Source: Diphasiastrum complanatum
Lineage: Eukaryota > Streptophyta > Lycopodiopsida > Lycopodiales > Lycopodiaceae
NCBI GenBank assembly: GCA_029204225.1
Contig: CM055097.1
Location: 49,066,052 to 49,130,051, forward strand
Length of the DNA: 64,000 bases
Direction of reading: 5' to 3'
The notes beneath the pieces are model-generated. The model ran no database searches. It saw only the letters and a program-made list of their open reading frames with translations, and was not told the DNA's origin. The first letter of the stretch is position 1. Every line of letters starts with the position of its first letter. Of the stretch, positions 58,764 to 64,000 are shown one piece after another. The position numbers were made by a program, and so were the translations under genes.

Positions 58764-60870
58764 GCCAAATGTTTGCTAAACTTTGTTGTTTTTCACGTTT
58801 TCTACTTGTTTTGTTGTAGGGACTAGTCACTAGTCTTTAGTAGCTACTTTGTAAAAAACTCTTTGCATGTTATGGTTGTGATTTGTATGTGTTGAGCATA
58901 TGTATGGTCATATCATTGATCTAACATCTCCCCACAAAACAGTGCAAAAAAACAACATTCAGACTATTTTTTAAACTAATGAATCTGCCTCCCAAAAATT
59001 GACTGTGGGAACTTGTCACAAAACTACCAAATAGGGTTTACAATCCCCAAGTGGTGTTTGGAGGCAAAAAACTTCACATCTTGACTTCCTCTCTTAACTG
59101 AAGATGAAACAGACTTTGAACTACCATACTCTCTAGGAACTTACTTTCAACTCAAACACAGTAATATGTGTGAAATGAAAAGTCTAAGACCTCAGAACAC
59201 TCACTTCTATCCAATCCTACTTGATTGACAGTGAAAATTGATGAAAATGGTGAAAAAGATATATATGTGCTCACTTTGGCATATCCCAAAGCTGATTTTG
59301 CACCGGTGCATCCTCTAGATGGGCAAAACAGTCCCACAATGCCATTATGAGAGCCAAAATGTGCCTAAGAAATGTGGGCTTGTGGGACCATATATTAACT
59401 TTCTACTTCATACCATATAGGCTTTCATTATTTTGAAGTTTTGAGCTTTCAAACACAAATTACAAAGTTTTGTTGTTTCAAAATCCATTATTTGAAAGGC
59501 CATTACTCTTTAAAAAGTTTCTCTTTTTAACATTTGGTCATTCTTCAATGTCAAATGAAAAGGCAATAATGGCCAAAATGGCCCATGAAGTTTGAAAGTT
59601 AATAAGTGCCATTGTGAGAACCCTATGATTAATCCATATTTTCAGCCTACTAAATATGTGGCCAAAACCCCCTACTAAACATAGCATAAGCCCTAGCTAG
59701 ACTAGACACTAACGCATGTTGCACCCATGGTTTAGATGCCACATAGGACTGGCTAGGGACTTAATTAAAAATGATTAAATCACTAAGTGAGTGAAAAAAG
59801 AGGCTCTTTTTGAGTCCAAAAGGGCCCTAATGATGCATGTTAGACAGAGTTATTTCTATATTTGCACCATGCAATATAATGCATCGTTGTGTATTTGTGG
59901 ATGATGAGTGCGTTGAGTCTGAATAGAGACTACAAGGTACTATATGTTTTCGATGACATCAATTGTACTTGTTTGTCGATTTATTATTTTGTGTCATAAC
60001 AATACTATTATTGTTCAGAGTTTTTTAAATTTATGGTTGACCTATATTATTGCACTAAATTCTAGATTTGCATGTTTCTTAGAAAAACAAGGTGATTTGA
60101 CAAAACACCAAATTTGCAGTTTGCCAATTTAACTTTGAATGGTAAGGATATCATGAAAATGCATTAAAAAAAGTCAACGTAGTGCAAATTCTAAACTCAA
60201 ATGAAAAAAAATGGTTGCATTTTACATTTGAAAGTTCTCCAAAACATGGTCTTGCTTAGTAAATGAGACTTCTACAATATCTACAATGAAGTTGGCTAAG
60301 CAAGTTTTGCATAAAATTTGGTGCTCTTTCAACATCGCAACACAAGTGGTGCCACATTGCTAGATTGATAATATTTAGTCTACTGGAATAGACTACATTG
60401 TTATGGTTTTATTGGTTTCTTTGGTGTCTTGGCCCGAGATAGGGAGAACCCATAACATCAATAATTAAATTTTACCGAAATTGCCAAAATGGCTAAGTTC
60501 CAACCAATAAAAAAAAAGGATTTCAATGCAAGTTCACAATTTGCTTTTTATCAGTATGATGGGACCAACTATTATGAACTTCACCACATTGCAAAGTTGA
60601 ACTCCACCAACCTTTAGTACATTTGGTTTATACTTGAAAGATACTAACATATTACAAAGTTGGAAGTGATCTTCAGCTATGCACAACATGGAGTTCAAGG
60701 CATAAAAATAAGCTAACACAAATTACTTCATAATTTTGCTTCTTGAATTATAATTTATGTTAGTTGAGAGAAAAAAAAAAGAGTACTTTGTACTTCAACC
60801 ATTCTATTTTATGATCCACCAACATTAAGTATAACGATCACCAACATTAAGTATAACGATCACCAAGATC
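58764..60870. other. No gene recognised
   Basis: Starts as the presumed leader of the gypsy element. The rest is A/T-rich with no motif. A 21-bp word (ccaacattaagtataacgatc) is repeated in tandem at 60820 and 60841. Confidence 0.5.
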
Positions 60871-60879
60871 TTCAAGAAT

Positions 60880-61333
60880 CTTGTCACATGCAAACCAAAA
60901 GGACACCTATGGAGCATATACCACCCAACCAACATGAAAAGGCTAGTCAATACCCTAACCAATTCACCCCCAAGCCACAGTGAATGAATACAAGAGAGGA
61001 GAGGATCTTGGCTGGTGAATCAGAAATTCCAATAGGGGGATGGGCGAGTTTCCATGGTATGTATTCTCTCCAAGAGGAGAGAATATTCTCCTTAGGATCC
61101 CCATGCAACCTATAATAAGCTATTGACCTCCTATTCTTGCATTATAGCAGTCATACACCATGCAAGTGCTCTCATGTCCAAATATAGGTCTGGGCCCTCA
61201 TATGATTATTAATTACTTTATTGACCACGCCTGGAATGACGTCGCATAACTAATAACCACATACAACTGGAGTGACCGGCTATCCACGTCAAGAATTATT
61301 CCGATTCCCTTGTATAGGACATAGACATAACAT
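60880..61333 (-). repeat. Chromovirus LTR remnant
   Basis: Same layout and many shared words with 40528-41003 (aatcaccccaagcc-like, gggcgagttt, tgacgtcgcataacta, ggacatagacataaca). The right end at about 61333 (acataaca) borders pol sequence, as at 41003. Confidence 0.7.
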
Positions 61334-61369
61334 TCTTCTCCTGTAGAACCACTTCTATCTCTAGAAGTG

Positions 61370-61870
61370 AAACCTAGGAAAGTTCTTCTTTATCTTCAGT
61401 CTGTCCCTTCCACCTAATCAAGCACTCAAAGACAGAACGATCTCTAAATTGTTTATCTATGGTTCTGAGAGTACATTTTCAGGTTCCAAACGAACACTAA
61501 GTGATAAGTCCTCCAAATGGGTAAGATCCTCCTCTGAACCAACTACGTCACCTTCATGTAAACATAATTTTAACCGACTTACATGAAACACTAGGTGAGC
61601 AATAGTCTTGTAATGAAGATCTAGTTCGTAAGCTAAAGAACCAATTTTTCTTATAATCTGAAACAGTCCACAATATCAGGTTGACAATCTATAATGCTTC
61701 CTCATACGCATAGTCTTAGAATCTTTAGATATCCTAAGATATACCCAGTCATCAACTTTAATATCTATGGGAGACCTCTTGAGATCAGCATAGTGCTTAG
61801 CTCTATCCTAAGCACTCCGGATACCATCACGGGCCACTTGCAACATTTCATGCATATCATGCTTTCTTTA
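61370..61870 (-). pseudogene. Chromovirus integrase end and chromodomain, decayed
   Basis: Reading down from 61870: MHEMLQVARDGIRSA, stop, DRAKHYADLKRSPIDIKVDD, WVYLRISKDS, then IGSLAYELDLHYKTIAHLVF, HVSRLKLCLHEGDVVGSEED, and a chromodomain relic with a stop near 61460. It is the same family as 41032-42890 but older. Confidence 0.8.
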
Positions 61871-62129
61871 ACAAATGTGTTAGTCCTTCAGTCACATTTA
61901 TTTAGGCCTCTTTATCTTTGATATGTCTTTGAATAACTTGTCATTGTCGCAACCTTCATATTCGGTTGTTATCTTCATCAGTTGAGTAGGTTGATTGGGG
62001 TTTTGCATCACAAAATTGTAATTGAAGAAAAATATGTATGTAATAGGGTATTACAAAGATTTACATTCAACCTTGGAAGGGGTCAAGATAGGCATCTCAA
62101 GATGCATCACAGATTATATCTATTGAAGA

Positions 62130-62300
62130 CTATCAAGATGTGATGGGGTCAAGATTTGAGGAGGAGTATCCTCAACACATGGATGCAAGGGGATCTTCAA
62201 GATGGATGGCCAAGTCTTTATGGCTCATTTCTCATGGTAAAGGGAGGCAAGTTTCAAGTGGTATCCACTCCAACATCCTCACTTATGCTTCTCTTCCATT
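62130..62300 (+). pseudogene. Copia fragment before RT
   Basis: Reads DVMGSRFEEEYPQHMDARGS, similar to DVMGSRFEEDSPRIFSPRRS at 15520, followed by GKGRQVSSG. Too short to place further. Confidence 0.5.
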
Positions 62301-62699
62301 ACTTGATGTACTATCTTGATTTATTGAGATTTTTACATCTCAAAATTCATGTAAGGCAATTCTAGTTATGGATGATGCCTATTGTGTGGACATATTTCTT
62401 GTCATTGATGGCTTAGATATGTTTCCAAAATATTTTAGAAGCAAGATATTGTATCATCAGAAGTATGCTCTTAGATCTGGTAAGAGCAAGAATGAGTTTG
62501 ATACTCACAGTTTGAGAAATCATATTTTTACATGGTTCGAGGCAATTTGTAAACTTCTCCATAGGGTGCATCACTCATCAAACCTAAACTTGACAGGTGT
62601 AAGCAACCAATTAGCTAGAGTTACATCACATTTGAATTTGGCCTAATCATGACAAAACATGTGTACTTGACCATTTGACCTCTAAAGCCAAAATTGGCC

Positions 62700-62876
62700 C
62701 TATCACCTAGTGACACCAAGATGCTTGACTAGCAATCTTTATGATACCCCTAAAGTCAACATTATAAACTATTTCTAGCTATTTTACACACATGGGAACA
62801 TGCTCCACACGTGTGTAATGTACTCACAAACATAAAATCATAAAATCACCAAGATAGACTTTTGACTATTTTTCAC
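62700..62876 (-). repeat. Copia LTR piece
   Basis: On the plus strand it ends gactatttttcaca followed by ctccgc, like the right end of the 3' LTR of Z (aattttcaca then ctccctcttc). It includes CACACGTGTG at 62806-62814. The left end is not defined. Confidence 0.45.
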
Positions 62877-63359
62877 ACTCCGCAAAAACTAGCTTGGTAA
62901 GGTACTAGATCAATCGAGTTTGTGAAATTTTTTGAGTGGATCCTTTGGTATGCATAACAAGTGTAGATCAGCCAAGGGATCCATCATAGCAGCACCCTCA
63001 CCATATCCATGATAAGATTTCTTTGGTAGAAATCATTTGCCAACATCTTTGATGAGCATTCCACCAATTTCCCACTATATCCATGTGCTTCCTCCATGCT
63101 TGATGATGATATTTGATTTGAAAGTACCATTTGCATGAAGATGGCTGCACCATGATGATAATTAGAGGCTTACATGCCTCATAAAGATCACAAAGATCAT
63201 AGAGATCAAAATCATAAGATGAGCAGAAGTGTTGATTATCAAGATTAAGCAAACTAGCTTGACTAGTCCACATACTATGAACTTTATCCATGATGGATCT
63301 AATCTTGAAATCAAATGCAATCTTGATAATCAACACTTTTGCTCAAGGATGTAAGTGTC

Positions 63360-63741
63360 CTTCAAGGATGATTCACTTAAAGAGAGGCTATTGTTGAGGG
63401 GTCCAATAGGATTGAAGGTTTTACATGTACTCTTCATTTCTATCATAATCTAAGGTGAGCTTTTGAGTCAATTTGGAGATCTCTCAATTTTGTGTGTATT
63501 TCACTTTCTCTCTCTACCCAAGGAGAGGAGCTTAATTTAACTTAGTTTTTTTTATGATGAGCTTCCACACGTGTGAAACTACTACTTTGGTTATGAATGT
63601 ATGCATGTAACTTTGCCTCTTTGCCTTAGATTTCATCAATTGATCTTGGATTTCAATCAATAGAAGATCTAAAGTGCATAAGCTTTGCTTAGAAGATCAA
63701 TTTCACACATTAGGGCATTCCCACACGTGTGAATTTTCACA
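63360..63741 (+). repeat. Copia LTR piece, family of 17148
   Basis: Shares ggtccaataggat, TTTCTCTCTCTACCC.AGGAGA and the order of words with 17400-17880. It contains two CACGTG palindromes (63564-63577 and about 63719-63732). The right end after gaattttcaca is tentative. The remaining 260 bp have a tataaaag at 63764 and poly-T runs but no gene. Confidence 0.5.
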
Positions 63742-64000
63742 ACTATGTGTGGACCAAATGATGTATAAAAGAATTTTACAATTCATTTTTCACTTTCACC
63801 AGTAGAGGAGAGTGTAGTTTTCTAAATTTATTATCTATTTTTTTTGTTCTGTTTTTTTTTTTTGAGTCTAGTAAGGTGTTTTTATTGTGATCTAAGTGTT
63901 TTCAAGCTATTTTGTAGTGTTTATGGCTAGTCTGTTCCTGACATATAACATAATCTTAATGACATTGGTCACTAACATGTCAGAATTCAAGAACTTGTCC

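Overview
This window is a retrotransposon-rich stretch of plant nuclear DNA. Three things point to a land plant: full-length Ty1/copia and Ty3/gypsy elements of plant type, LTRs followed by primer sites matching the 3' end of plant initiator tRNA-Met, and one intron-rich gene for a full-size PDR-type ABCG transporter, a family known from plants and fungi. I cannot narrow the lineage. I saw no tRNA, rRNA, CRISPR array or bacterial feature.

Layout. 1-5.0 kb: a rearranged Ty3/gypsy remnant with an internal inversion and a direct repeat. 5.0-7.1 kb: a GC-rich palindromic island, then the 3' end and 3' LTR of a copia element (X). 7.1-13.1 kb: a degraded copia element (Y) with a CATCT target-site duplication, inserted in the RT gene of an older copia; Y carries a 355-bp foreign insert and a 150-bp (TC)n tract in its 3' LTR. 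13.1-22 kb: gypsy protease remnant, a copia RT/RNase H pseudogene with its 3' LTR, a minisatellite, and another copia remnant whose gag-protease-integrase block lies opposite to its RT-RNase H block. 22-26.5 kb: little recognisable. 26.5-34.8 kb: the only host gene I can support, a minus-strand PDR/ABCG transporter whose 24 coding exons splice in silico to an uninterrupted protein of 1462 residues. 35.2-35.8 kb: tandem repeats just upstream of it. 38-43 kb: copia fragments with scrambled domain order and the 3' half of a chromodomain gypsy element. 43.2-52.6 kb: a deleted copia that hosts the one structurally intact element (Z, 45404-51766, AGTGG target-site duplication, one 1317-residue polyprotein, LTRs differing by one base and a 68-bp indel). 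52.6-64 kb: decayed LTRs, a gypsy integrase end followed by an Athila/Tat-like LTR, a second chromovirus fragment and copia scraps.

The transposons form at least two nested insertions (Y in an older copia, Z in another) and many truncated pieces. The most notable points are: (1) the young intact element Z has lysine where the integrase DDE glutamate is expected, as do two older copies; (2) CACGTG-centred palindromes recur in several LTRs, and in Z the copy is missing from one LTR; (3) Y carries a coding-like insert; (4) a perfect 47-nt three-way-junction fold lies in an LTR-like region; (5) primer-site-like repeats are triplicated near 19.1 kb; (6) several retroelement remnants contain inverted or reordered blocks. 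All exon coordinates and domain calls come from reading the sequence; no alignment or database search was run.
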